Assembly: GCA_022478985.1 (NCBI GenBank)
Contig: JAKSZP010017458.1
Coordinates: 24,354 to 88,353, forward strand
Reading direction: 5' to 3'
Source: Massospora cicadina
Taxonomy: Eukaryota; Entomophthoromycota; Entomophthoromycetes; Entomophthorales; Entomophthoraceae
DNA length: 64,000 bases
The translations under genes and the position numbers were made by a program. Within the stretch, counting starts at the first letter, position 1, and each line of letters starts with the position of its first letter. The notes beneath the pieces were generated by a model that was not told where the DNA came from, ran no database searches, and was given only the letters and a program-made list of their open reading frames with translations. Below are positions 46,141 through 57,868 of the stretch, piece after piece.

Positions 46141-48991
46141 AAGCATGTCCCTGAAGACTCCACAAAATATAACTTCACTTTTCTCATGAGTTGCCTACAA
46201 GAATTAAAAAATATAAGCTAGTTTGATAATTTATGTTTAGCAGGGTGAGGTCCTTTTCACAGGACACCACACCAGTGAGCACAACCAAGATTCTTGAGGG
46301 GTCCACCAATAAAGATTATCTATTTTCATCTTTTCATAGACATCCGTTGTCTATAAATTGGCTCATCCAGAGAGGGAGACTCTGGAACTATAGAAAAAAG
46401 CTTGCTCTGCCTGCTTTGAATATGCTAATGACTGAAAAGTGAACCTAAAAGTCTAAAATAGCTACAGATGGTCTGGCTAGTATAATGTGAATGCTCTAAT
46501 CTAACAAGGTAAAATTAGTTTTCTTTTACTTTTATGGACAAAATAAAGTATACTCTGTGGAGTGTGAAAGTGCAGAGCCAGTAATGAGTGGACTCTAACC
46601 TATGACAGAGATTTAGTGACAACTGCTTGTGTTTTCACGCTGGTTCTAAACAGTAGATTGACAAAGCGTTGGAGTATTCAATGTTCCTATTCAAGGAATC
46701 CATGAAAGCAAGAATCCCATATGAACAAATCACGATTGTTATTTGGATTTGAGAATCTTCAGTCTTAACAAATAAGAAACCCTGATAAGGTACAACTGAG
46801 TTATAGTTGAAAAGTTTCCAGGATTGAATTTTAAGCAAAAGTGGGTGGAACAGGGCAACGGATTGATACAACATAGACGCAGAAGAGCGTGTTTTAGCTA
46901 TAATAAGAGGATTTTGTTTAAAACACACAATGAAGATCCGTATCATCTAGGGGCTTTCAAAGGAGAGCACAGTTTGACTTTTCAAGGAATTCATTTTTAA
47001 GGATTTCTCTTGAAATAGACGCAATTACAGAATGATAGTAAGGTTTGAGACATGATGGACAAAAAAGTCAATGTTCCTGAATGTAGATGGGAGATAACTA
47101 CAATGCTTCATAATAGCTTCCAGAGTGAGTAGATAATTCAGAAGGGTTCTGTTTGTCTTATTTGAGGCATGGAACACTGGTGAGCTCCCTAAGAAATTTC
47201 ATGGAGTAGGATTTGGAAAAGAAAGATATCTGCGAGCTCTTTCTTTTTGGAACTTATGGCAAACCTTCAGTGTGGACATCATGATTAAAACTCTCCCTTT
47301 TAAACTTTTCTATACCAGGAGGAGATGAAGATGATTAGATAGTGACAGATACTGCATACAGTATGAGTGTAAGTCATAGGATGCAACCCCTACGCCTGAA
47401 CAGTGAGAAGTTCCCCATTGAGCTAAAAAGAGCCAAAGAAGGTGGATGTTTCTCTCAGAAGCAAGGGCGATTTGGCCCATGTGATGGATGAGAGGTGTGT
47501 CACAGCCTACCTTCTAGAGGTTCTCACCTTCTGGTCCTTACCACACTAAGAAGTTATTGGGAAGGATAGGGGGTGTGCAAGGCATAAGTGGAGCCAGAGT
47601 GCAGCACCTGGCGCCAAGTTAGCTTCTCCTAAAGCGTGGGAAGGGTCATGAGAAATAACAAGTATCTTTACGTGGTAAACCTATTTTAAGTGTTAAAAAG
47701 CTGGGTGAAACCAAATCAAGCTTGATAACCATCCACGCCCTTTCCAACTCTTGAGTTAGTGAGAAAAAGTCATCCCCAATAGGTTGGTTTTGTAAACTTA
47801 GTCAATTTAGTTTGGAATTGGACCTGCTAACCATGCCCTTAAGTATGCCCTACCCATCCCACCAAACGGCCCATCAATGTACTAAGCTGTGAATAGGCTT
47901 TAATAGTTTTAGGGAAGTGATAGCAATCTGAACAAGGGTCACAAGTTATTGGACTTGTGCATTGGCCTTCAAAATTACCAAATTTTAGTTAGTGTGATGA
48001 TCATCATTTTGTGACGTATTAGGGATTGATTGACTCTAAAGCACACCCCATTTATCCCCTTTATTAGATTATAAGGAAGCAGATTAACAAGTTTTTCTGT
48101 CAATTAATCCATTTATTAACTTCTTATTCCAAATAATAAAACTAAAACTTTAATCTTTACTATCTAGAATTAGTCCTAGTACCCATTACTGTATAAGATC
48201 CAGTTTCTAGAAGGCGCGGCCCATAGTGGCTTCTTTTCCCGTAAGCTAGATAAATACTCATGAGTGGCTTTACCCAGGTATTCAGGGTTGCAATTTTGGG
48301 TGTTTACTCACTTAAAATGACTGCTCAGCTGTATTTTCATCAGCTCAATCTATGAAATAATAGATAAAATCTTAACCCCACCTTCTCCACATTGTTTTTG
48401 AGTTAGGTGATGCATTGGTATGGCTGTATTAACATAATTTGTCACATTTGACCTATCTAATGTAATATTGGTGGGCGCCATATTTATTTAATCAGAGCTT
48501 TTAAGTCATTATAGAGGATGTTAAATATTAATGGCTGAACAGAATAAAGGAGGTTCTTTTTTCACCACAAATTTTTTCCTGTATGGAGAAAGGAGGCACA
48601 ATCTGAGCCGGAACATGGTTTACTTTAGTTCTAAATAAAAATTAATGAGTAGCTAGAAAAAGTAGTAAATGCAGTACAAGATATTTCACTAAAGATATCG
48701 TATTCCAGTTAAAGATGACTCATGTTAATTTAGTACTAAACTTGGAAATCATTGGCATCATTTGCCACAGAAAAACTTGAATCTCATTAATTGATCCAAC
48801 TTTATTTCAATTTTCTTTAGTAGGCCCATAAGGGTGCTTTTTTAATTTTATTGGCAACAGATCAGAATCTCTGTTGATATTTTGTTCGAAAAATTAACGA
48901 TAGTTAATCCACTGATTGATTAGCATAATTCTAAACTTGAAGCTTCCTTCTTAAAAGCCTAAAAATAACTAAAAACCTAATATCTAATAAA
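46141..48991 (-). other. Decayed gag and leader region of element A, no intact gene
   Basis: By position this should be gag, leader and 5' LTR of A. One minus-strand frame (46,946-46,635) is open for about 100 codons but has no recognisable motif. The part 47,000-48,990 shows only fragments, and no zinc knuckle, PBS or LTR was found. A type I element has landed at its right edge. Confidence 0.35.
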
Positions 48992-49011
48992 GCAAAGTCA
49001 AATCTTTTTCT
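48992..49011. repeat. Left TSD of type I copy I-3 (perfect, 20 bp)
   Basis: GCAAAGTCAAATCTTTTTCT, repeated without a mismatch at 50,908-50,927. It is the longest perfect TSD seen in the window. Confidence 0.93.
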
Positions 49012-50907
49012 ATTCGATTTATTTGAGGTAAGCCGACCAGGGGATGGACAGTACTGAATTACAACACCCAAACGGCAAAACAAACTACTAACCAGGTGGG
49101 AAGCAGAAACTGCTTAACCCACCATGGCAGAGGGTGAGGAGGGGTTGGGGGTTGGCTTTCAGAAAGACCCACCTCGATCAAGGGGTGTTGGTTACAGTAC
49201 CAGATCAGAGCAGAGAGCCAGGGCGTTGGGGCATCTGCATAGTGGGGGCTGAGGTCAGCGTAGTAGGTTTTTCCACTTCTGCATCAAGATAATGATGGGA
49301 AAGTGTTTCAACAAAAGCTGCGAGGAGAACTTCAGCTTCTTTGCGGGCTTCAGGAAGTTGAGTGAAAATGGAGATACTGTGGCGGGTGATTTTGGCTGAG
49401 GGGTTGAATGAAGCAAGCGTTTGTGACATTCATAACAGCGATTTCAGCATCATCAAATAGTTTTGAGATATCACTGCAGGGAGATTCAGGGAAGTCGGGG
49501 GGGAAGAAGATGGTGGTAGGCCATGCTGGAGCTAAGCCACTGACTGGGCCACCGGGGTGCGTAGTTTTGGGCAATAGGGAGAGGCCACCGCAGCTAAGGC
49601 GAGCTGGTGGTCACTTTAGAAGGGGGGTGCATTGGGTAGAGGAGCAAAATGGCGAGGGGTAAGGGTTTCATCAAGTCAGGAAGGAAAAATTCTGCTCGAC
49701 CATAATTGCCATGGCAGAGAGGTTGACCTGTATGCTTACTAATGAGGACATTACCTGATTTGTCAGTTTCAGCCAATAGATCCCATGGATTTTGGTTCAT
49801 TGGAATAGTGGCGTTTAAATTTGAGTGGGTAGGATTGGGCGAATGGGCAGCTGCTTGGGTGCAAATGGTGGTCCAAGCATTGCTCTGATTGGCTGGCGTA
49901 GATTTAGGTGGGAGAGTGAGGATGGAGGTTTTTGGGGAGGCTGATTTTCCATGTGGGCCCACTGAACGAGATTGGAGGGTGAGAGGGGGCAGCAAAGCGC
50001 CCCATACTGAACCTCCAGAGGGGGGCTCAGAAGCTGCAGCAGCAGATTTGGCCTTAGGGCACGCTCTTTTTGCATGGTCAAGTCCAAAGCAGAGGGAACA
50101 AATCTGCCTACCATTATTGACCTGAGCCCAAAAGAAATGATCAGGCGCAGCAGCCACACTAGTGCGGGGTGGGATTTGTTGGTCTATGGTAGGGTGGTGT
50201 GGTATGATGGTGGCTGTTGCACGAGGAGCAGCAAGGCGTTCCACACCAGATGGAATGGCAAAGATGAGGTTGGGCTGAATGCCATAAGCCATGAGCCCCG
50301 CTTCAACTGGTCATAAAAAACCTGGGGTGGAAGGTGGGATGGGAGATTTGCAAAGGATACCACTAGCGTGGTGTCTGAAGGGAAGCGAGTACAGGTTGTG
50401 GGAATGGGGGTTTTTTATAAATTAGAGGAGTTTGTGCTGCCGCTTCAGCATCCTCCTCAGATTGGAACCCAACGTCAAAGTAGCCCTTAAAAGGGCGGAA
50501 GTCTATAAAGCCAGCTGGCGCAAAGGCTGTAGTGGCTAGGTCAATAATTGCCTTATTAACATATGGGAACAAACGCCCATAGTCCACTCTGAGGCAATAG
50601 CGAATAGCAGAGCGAGGGTGGGCGAGAGGGTGGGGGCGAGAAAGGTGGACGCGCGCCAGGTGGAGCGCTAAGTCCCGTGGGGGGACAAAACGGTTGGAAG
50701 CAGTGGGCGGGCTGTTTGAGCCCATCTGAACGCGCTTGCCTGCAGGGCGGAAAACGCTAGGTGGGGGTTCACTGCTGCCCCACACTGGGGTGGCAGGCGG
50801 CAGAGCCAAGGACATCAAAGAATAGGTTTGGGCAGATGGCTGTGGATAAATAAAATTTAAATTTAAAATTGCTCAAAAGTGACTTTGAGCAGTTAAAGAG
50901 AGTTTTT
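49012..50907 (-). mobile_element. ORF1-only element, type I, copy I-3 (best preserved)
   Basis: 1,896 bp on the minus strand between perfect 20-bp TSDs, so probably the most recent insertion in the window. It is clearly richer in GC and CpG than its surroundings. It has a 5' UTR of about 90 bp (AGTCACTTTTGAGCAATTTT; LINE copy 1 has ACACTTTTGCAACC at the same place), one ORF (50,815 to 49,059), and the LINE-type tail GTCCATCCCCTGGTCGGC followed by TTACCTCAAATAAAT. It encodes no endonuclease or RT. Confidence 0.93.
49059..50815 (-). pseudogene. ORF1-like protein of the ORF1-only family (reference copy, about 585 codons)
   Basis: Order of parts: N-terminal module (PATPVWGSSEPPPS, then FVPPRDLALHLARVHL); an RNA-binding-like core (DYGRLFPYVNKAIIDLA, GFIDFRPFKGYFDVGF, SEEDAEAAA; after a frameshift CTRFPSDTTLVVSFANLP); DHFFWAQVNNGRQ and an intact CX2CX4HX4C zinc knuckle at 50,059-50,100 (CSLCFGLDHAKRAC); a Pro- and Ser-rich linker with NPWDLLAETDKSGN; a helical C-terminal domain (FNPSAKITRHSISIF, ARKEAEVLLAAFVETL); the motif PHYADAPTPWLSAL; and a hydrophobic end (LLPTWLVVCFAVWVL). 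The core and knuckle parallel LINE ORF1; the C-terminal domain does not occur there. At least three frameshifts, one in an A6C5 run near 50,410, break it. The true start is ATG 50,815. Confidence 0.82.
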
Positions 50908-50927
50908 GCAAAGTCAAATCTTTTTCT
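50908..50927. repeat. Right TSD of type I copy I-3
   Basis: Exact 20-bp copy of 48,992-49,011. Confidence 0.93.
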
Positions 50928-50929
50928 CA

Positions 50930-52420
50930 TAAGATTAAAATCATTAATTCTAGCTAATAAAATCAGCATTCATGCTACTCAAATTTGCACTAGTTTTATT
51001 AAATAATGGAAGAACATAATTTGGTTATAATTCCACCAGGGGATTACCCTAAAACCCTGGCCACAGTAAGGTACCCTGTGAAGTCATTCTTTAAAGTTTT
51101 CAATATAAAGGTTTTAGAGCCAAATGTATATGGGAAGATTCATGAGTATTAGAATGTTATTCTTCCTGATCTTATCCCAATCCCCGCTAGCCCAGCAGCA
51201 ATGTGCTAAAATGTTCATACTCCAACTGATGATGCATAATTTAATGTAAAGCAATTATTTATATCAATTGGTGCCCGTCTTATCCACAGAACAACATGTG
51301 TAGAGTGAGGCAGCCCTGTGTCTCAGAGACTGCTTCTCTTCCTGACACTAGGCCTTCCAATGTTCCAAGTCTTCCTCATCCCAGTAAGTTATATCCAGTG
51401 AACTTGCAAATAAACAGAATTATACCTATTTTTATTTCATAGTGTATTTAAGATGAAATCTCACATGGTATCCATTGATGCCCTCTTAGATACAAGTGCA
51501 ACTGTGAATTTTATGAGTTATAATTGGCTCATGATCTTTATCTGAATCTTGGAATAGGTCATCTGTTTATGGGCTTCTTCTTTAGTGTCTTGCTATGAGT
51601 TAAGGAGTCTCCCGTTCCTTTTTCTTTGCCTAATTTATGTTTATGTAACCATTTTATTGCGGTACCAGATTATCTGTATCTAGTGATCATTTTGGTACTT
51701 TTTGTGGCATCACCAAAAGGTTAAATATAACCTATAGTCTTACCTCTCTGTCTCTTTAGAGTACCTACCTATGTGGCGATTTTTTTCTCATATTTACCTT
51801 TTTCCTCTGTGAGAGTGTTGGGCTCCATCTCTGCCACACCTTTTTTTACTGAATTACCGCCTGACTTCCCTTCATTTTGTTGCCTTAAAAGGATATCTTC
51901 AATAAGGAGAAGACCAGATATCTCCCACCTCAATATGTGTAAAAATTGGAATTCTTTGTTGGTGAAGATGATTAGCCTAAACTGCCCGTTGTATCCATAT
52001 ACTAAACAAGAGGATAAAGCCTTACATTCCGCTTATATTACATGCTCCAGAATGATTAAATCTTCCAGAAATCTTACCCTATAGCCTCCCCATACTTTTT
52101 TCACAGAAGTATTATGGAACCTTAAAGAGGTATGTGGACTATGGTCATCTAGCGATATCACTATGAATGCCCCTATCTTCTTCTTTTAGAGCAAACCATC
52201 AGCCATGCAATTTCCAAGTCCCAGTATTTTTAAACTTGACTTGGTAAATTCATTCACTAAAGTAGTGTGGTAAAGGGCCAGGAGAGGTTTACAGCTTTAA
52301 AAACCAAGAGGGTTAATTCCAGTCTAAGGTAATGCCTTTCATAATCAAAAAATGCACATGAGGTTCCAACGTATGATTGATGACTGTTAGATACCAGGAT
52401 ATTTGAAATTATAAGGGTTA
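50930..52420 (+). pseudogene. Ty3/gypsy relic G: protease and RT
   Basis: Plus-strand pol remains. The protease region near 51,465-51,530 reads MVSIDALLDTSATVNFMSYN; the active site is DTSA, the usual Gly having become Ser by a G-to-A change (51,489-51,500). Downstream, 51,840-52,380 follows the N-terminal RT of gypsy elements: ELPPDFPSF, then PLYPYTKQEDKALHSAYI, LPILFSQKYYGTLKRYVDYG and VMPFII. Many stops. The catalytic box could not be found, so RT is truncated or too decayed. Confidence 0.65.
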
Positions 52421-53400
52421 AAGATTAACCAGCCGACTCCCACAACTGAATTGATGCTTAGACCTATGAAGGGGGTTAAATCAGCTACCTCAGCAATTTA
52501 CAAGAAAAATCACTAGCCGGTATGGCCCAAATTGGCCTTATTAGAATACACTTTGGACCAAATTGAGCTTAAGATACCACAAGATGAAACTATGCCTAAT
52601 CAAAATGAAGTATCATCTGAAGATCAGGCGACTAATATATAAGGTGGCACTCAATGCAGTAAATTAAGAAGCCCCACAAAAGGATAAGAAATAAAAATAT
52701 TCCTAACAACCAATCTAAGTGATACCAAGTCTCATCGACTTGTCATATTCAACGATTATTTTTACTCTATATAAAATATGCTATAAAGACATTATAACAT
52801 CCAGAATGAATCGCATGACCAAGAGCTTCCCTTCCAAATTCCCTTCACCATTATTTTTTGATATTTTACTTTTTGGTTTATATTGTTAGGTATGACATTT
52901 AAATCCCCTCTTTTATACTATAAAGAAGATATGTAATTAAATCTATATCTCTTTTGGGACTTGACTTCAATAAGTCCATTTTGTTGTAATTACCATAGGA
53001 CAGATAATCTAGCTGATAGGACATAAGCGGGAACTTGGCACCCCTTAAAAATAAAAAATTGCTATTCATCTTAGCTGGATCAAGTAAAAACTGTCAGACT
53101 TCTTAGGGTATAGCATCTTTAAGCTTAAAACAGAAGCCTAACAGGCCAAAGCTTACTACTGTGGCTCAGCTGACGCTTAACAATACCTGCTACTAATTGA
53201 TTGCACCATAGAGGATAACCCAATTGATAGTATCAATTACTGGGTGATTAATGGTAATGGTGAAGAAGATGATCAAATGGGAAGTCTACTCATCTTCACA
53301 TTTAAAGAAGTCTAAGAAAATCTTAGGAAGATTACTAAATCTCATTGTCTAACCTGGTTTTCAACGAAGGTATCCTAGAGCTACTTAGGATGTCATTAAC
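52421..53400. other. No recognisable gene
   Basis: AT-rich DNA between the G relic and the gag-like region of H. It may hold the end of G and the 5' LTR and leader of H. No LTR pair or PBS could be confirmed. Confidence 0.35.
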
Positions 53401-54206
53401 TTAGGAAAAAGAGCCAGCCATGAAAGGGCATCCAATGTGGACAGGACTTAAGAAACCTGTATGAATTGAGTGCTTTCCCAAAGAGTATGGATCAAGTGAA
53501 AATCTATCTAGCTATACCCTGCTATTTGTACATCCTGCTCTCTATCATATCATTAAGATAATAGAAGTCCATTAAGAGGAAATTCACCATAATATCAATA
53601 CCCAAGTGGCCTTAAATATGGCCTACACGAAGGTATATAATTTAGCATCACAAAATATAGGGAATTTCCGCCATTTGATAAAAGCATACTGTTCTTACAT
53701 TCTTAGCTCCATAATCAAATGAGGATTATGGATTCTGGTGATATCAAGTATGTAGAGGAAGCAATGAAGCTTCTTAAAAAAAACATCTTGGAGCGAAGTG
53801 AAATATCTATTGACTAATTGATGACTTTGCCAAAGAGCTCTGAAGACAAGATTTATAAGCCTATAGCGAGATGGCGGCCCAATCTTCTACTAGCTGTCAG
53901 AAGTAGGAAGGGCAGATCTTCAACCTTGAGGTCTGGTTAGAAAAAGCTCTATGAGAAATTGATGAGATGGAGGTCATCGAACCTCTGAGACTTCATCAGT
54001 GTCACAAAATATTTATTTACTGGATAGCTCATGTTGAATAAAATCTACCAAACCGTGTGGTTCAGGCGTCTACTCTTTCCATTACCAAGCTATTAAAGAA
54101 ATTTTATGTGTTACAGGAGAGGAAATCCACCAATTGAGAGGAAATTAACCAAGCTTATCATCACCTCAACAATGCTGATAAATTCTGGAGTACTCTTACA
54201 GAAGAG
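53401..54206 (+). pseudogene. Probable gag of gypsy relic H, first part
   Basis: Plus-strand frames read MRIMDSGDIKYVEEAMKLLK followed by KNILERSEISID near 53,720-53,815, and EEINQAYHHLNNADKFWSTL then TEELEAKIL at 54,140-54,222, charged helical sequence of Gag type. The reading continues after the type II insertion at 57,869. Assigned by continuity and character, not by a conserved motif. Confidence 0.45.
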
Positions 54207-54219
54207 TTGGAAGCCAAAA

Positions 54220-57200
54220 TCTTACTTTAGCTTCAATATCTAAATTTGAAGCCAAATTCAGATTTTTTTTAAAAAAATACAAAAAATGATCACTCAACTT
54301 AGCTAAACCTTACTGATGTTGATATGATTAATGCCTGCAGCCCTGGCTTGGAGTGGTGGTGCGCCACCATCTGGCGTCTTTTTGGTCGCACAAAGCATGC
54401 CTGGGCTGACTCTTCTAGCACCCCAACGCTACTGGGCCTTATGTCCCCCTTGGGACTTGGCTCACCACCTATAAGATCCCAAGTGGTACTGTAAGTCTAG
54501 AGACCCAACCTCTTGGGTTAGTTTGGGAAAAGTTCCCTTTTAGGAAGAAGGGACCTAATGGCCCTGTAGAGCCCTTGGCTCAATTGGGGGACTTGGGTCA
54601 TGTAGTGGATGAACGTTGGGTCACTGCATTGGCACTTAAAAAAACCCCACCACAGTACCCCATTTGGCTGCTTCTGAGCTGATTATAAGATAACAGAGGT
54701 CTGCAATGAGGTAATGCAGGCCAGAAGCCTTCAGCAGCAGCTTCCCCTCCCTCTGAGTCCCAATTCGCCATTCTTTATGTCTTTAGGTAATAAGAAAATG
54801 AGCTCCAAAATTCAGAAAAGGGCTCCCAAGTCAGGAACTGGGTTTGGGACATGGAATCCAAAATTGTGGGTCCTGGAAAGCCAATCAGAGTTAGAAATTT
54901 GCTTTCGAAAAAATTTAAAAAAATCTTTCAAAAATTTATCAAAATTGACCCTTGTAGACCCAATTTGGCTTCGCCTTCAATCTGGGTTAATACACTTATG
55001 TTTGGATCAGAGAGGGTCCCTCCCTAGCAGATCCAACGCTTATGTTGCCAAAGCTTTGGTGACCTGTGCTTAAGCGGATGATGAGGCCCTGAACCCAGAA
55101 TTAATACCCTCGAGTACATCAGCCATTGGTGCCAAAAAAACGTATTCCAAGGCCCCTTTTCTCCTCTTTATATGTAAGAAAACTGTCTCATTATAGAGTT
55201 GTTTTCATCCATTCTTTTCTCTAAGTTCAATAAAGCTTTTCTAACCCAAATCCTACTCTGCAAGCTCTGCCACTTTCCTCACAATACTTTTGATTAACCC
55301 AGAAAATTACGCAGCTTTCTGCATCCTAGGTCTGATGGTTTTCAAGTGGGACCTCCAAACCATCACTGGGGGACACCAAGCAGGGATTTAATCCAAGAAC
55401 TCACTGCCAGCCTATAACGCCAATCCACCGCTTTGGGAGAGTCATCAGATCCAATGAACTCTTCACAGCAACCTGGTTTCCGTTCAGCATCTGGCGGACC
55501 CACTTTTGGATTGCCTCTTACTCCACAAAAAATCAGAAAATTCATCCTGATTTGCCTCGCCGCTTCCCTAGTGATTTGGCACCATTCAGGTGGAGTGAGG
55601 CCGTCTCTGCTAATTGTGATTCTCTATTTGGAGGTGAGGACTTACCATCCACACAATCGTGAGGTAGAAACTAGGCGCCAAATTATCCAGGCCATTTTGC
55701 TGAGGGTAAATCCAGCCCAAATATCTTTTTAGATTTAACCTGCCTTACTGGCAATGCACCCGACTTTCCTAACCAATCTGAAGACCACCAAGGGGTTCAA
55801 GATTAGGCCCAAGGCCTCCTGATGGTCAGAGAAATTTGATTTAACTTGATAATGAAGCTGATCATCAATTTGAAAATTTTGAAACTTTATATGATTTTCA
55901 AAAAAATATAAGATGACACAGCCCAAAATGGTGGAATGGTAAACCCAAAGGTTAACAACTGCAAACCCAGGAGGATTGGTCATCCTCTTTGCCTCTTCCA
56001 CCTTTGGGGGATGCCTCAGCAAGACTTGCGGTTTCCCCCATTGCAGCCATTTGGTTTGTTATGGGGGCCTTTGGTATGTTTATTAACCTTTATTTACTCA
56101 CCAGACTAATAGGGGATCCCTACTACAACTGCTCAGATCTGCTATGCCTTTGGCATTCTGGGCCTTCCACTGGGTTGTTACACACCCAGGTAAGAAGCCC
56201 AGTCTTACTTTAATTAGCAGAAACCATGAAAGGAGCTCTGGAGCCCTTTAGTTCTCCCAGAGCAATTTTCATTTCAGCATCCATGTTAAATATGGGAATC
56301 TTTTCCCTTATACAAGCGCAGTCACTATTAAGATGGCCACGGCAGTTTTTAAAACTGCCAGCTATATTGACTTCCACCCCTTTAAGGGCTTTTGATCTTG
56401 GCTACCACTCATAAGCTGATGCAGTGGCAGCATCTAAGCTGCCAATAATAAATAAAAATATTCCTGTCCCCACTGTTTGCACACAGCACCCAGATGAGGC
56501 CACTTTGTTGGTCCAGTTTTCTGGGTTGCCGTCATTTCTCTCTCCTAAACATCTTTGCCATGTACTGATAGAGGATTTAGCCATTTACAGTGTAGACCCC
56601 ATCTTGAAGTTTGAAGTTCCCAATGGGGTGAGTCAGATGGCAGGGATTTGCACTTTTATGACAATCCGCCATTTCCATTGTGACATCCACCTCACGATTC
56701 CCCCACACTGTGATTAGATCTGCACCTGAACACTTTTTGGGAGTGTGTCAAAAATGGTCACACCATATACCACTTGTGCTTCAAATTAGATTATTAGAAG
56801 TGCAAATGCCCCAAGGCTTCCACCTCCGACGCTTCTGCTGCTCCTCCTTCTGGCGGCAGGACAGCTGCTGCTTCACCCAAATTTTTAGTGGGGCATAATC
56901 CTCTCCCGCCACCAACCTTGGCTAATTCTGGCGCTGCTTCCAAAGAAGAAGCCAATTAAAAATGTAAAAGTTTGAAAGATTTGTCAGAATTACAGAATTT
57001 GAGCTGATGGCTGAGACAGTTTTGGCTGAGCTGCTGTGGTCAACAGTTTGCAGCTAATCAGGTTCCACCACTGCACTGACTACAATGGCCTGCCCAGCAT
57101 TAGCCAAGTTAAACCATTCGAGCGCCCTGAATGGATTCATGATAGTGACCAGCCATATAATGTTAAGCCAGATTTTACTTTGGAGGAATTTTTGTAAAAC

Positions 57201-57855
57201 CTCCTGATTTGGGTCCCACCATTTTTGATCTAAAACGGTTTCCCTAATTAAAAATATAAATATAATGCGTTAGAAGCAGCAGCTGCTCCAGACAACACCC
57301 TCTTCAACCAACATCTCCATGGGGTGTTGGAACAGCTTGTTGAGGTTATTCGCAATTCAAATTCCCCCATGATTTTGATGAGGATAAAAAATATGAAATT
57401 TGAAAACTCACTTTTGGTGTGAGCTGCGCTTGCATTGACATGGCAAAAACTTCCCTGTTTGACCCCAATTAACCTCAAAGTGGCCAGCGCACAAAGTCTT
57501 TCACTTGTATGCCTACTATCATCACTTTTGCTGAGCATCAACTTGCTCAATACGTTGAAGCAATAGACACCGCTGGCCTCATTAACAAAGATAACCCACA
57601 AATATACATCATTATGCAACATATCGCTGATGCTCCCACCCCAATGCTGTCTGCTATAGTATGCCATTTAAAGCGGGCGCCAGACAAAAGTTTCCACAAA
57701 GCTTCCTCACTCTCTGATATGGCTTCCTTGGCTGTTAGCTGAGGTGCCATATTAGGAATTTTTATTTCTAATAATCCCTTTGTTTGGCCCAGTTTCAAAT
57801 AAAGATGCGTGGCGGTTCCCCCTTTTGGGTTGAGCACCACTTATGCTAAAAAGAT
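54220..57855 (+). mobile_element. ORF1-only element, type II, copy II-B (interrupted)
   Basis: TSDs of 13 bp agree at 10 positions (54,207-54,219 and 57,856-57,868). The span is 3.64 kb because of a 1.74-kb insert at 54,491-56,234; without it about 1.9 kb. The N-module near 54,330 reads MPAALAWSGGAPPSG in broken frames. The core follows from 56,250 (FSLIQAQ, GFDLGYHS, TVCTQHPDEATLLVQFSGLP), a degraded zinc knuckle lies near 56,780, and the C-terminal domain at 57,290-57,740 has YVEAIDTAGLINKDNPQIYI then ADAPTPMLSAI. It ends in the type II tail with GCTAAAAAG. It lies within gag of gypsy H. Confidence 0.8.
54491..56234. other. Unclassified 1.74-kb insert in copy II-B
   Basis: Copies II-A and II-C read straight through from the CAAGTGGTAC-like position to CTGGAGCCCTTT, but here 1.74 kb intervenes. 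Small hairpins lie at its left end (ACCCAA/TTGGGT and TCCCTT/AAGGGA, 54,500-54,565). Plus-strand frames look partly coding: 54,714-55,073, 119 codons with VDPIWLRLQSGLIHLCLDQR, and 55,433-55,732. No domain is recognised. Possible TSD bases GGTACT and GGAGCT agree at 4 of 6. The ends GTAAG...AG also resemble an intron, but the size and the lack of it in sister copies argue for insertion. Confidence 0.45.
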
Positions 57856-57868
57856 TTGAAAGCTAAGA

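Noticed and set aside
49059..50815. GC-rich minus-strand gene as a possible host gene with a CCHC zinc knuckle
   Set aside because: Perfect 20-bp TSDs, the LINE-type tail and eight further copies in the window show it is a retroelement.
54491..56234. A spliceosomal intron in type II copy II-B (GTAAG...CAG)
   Set aside because: Sister copies II-A and II-C lack it, it is 1.74 kb, and it contains coding-like frames. A retroposed copy should not keep an intron. Insertion is more likely, though its class is unknown.
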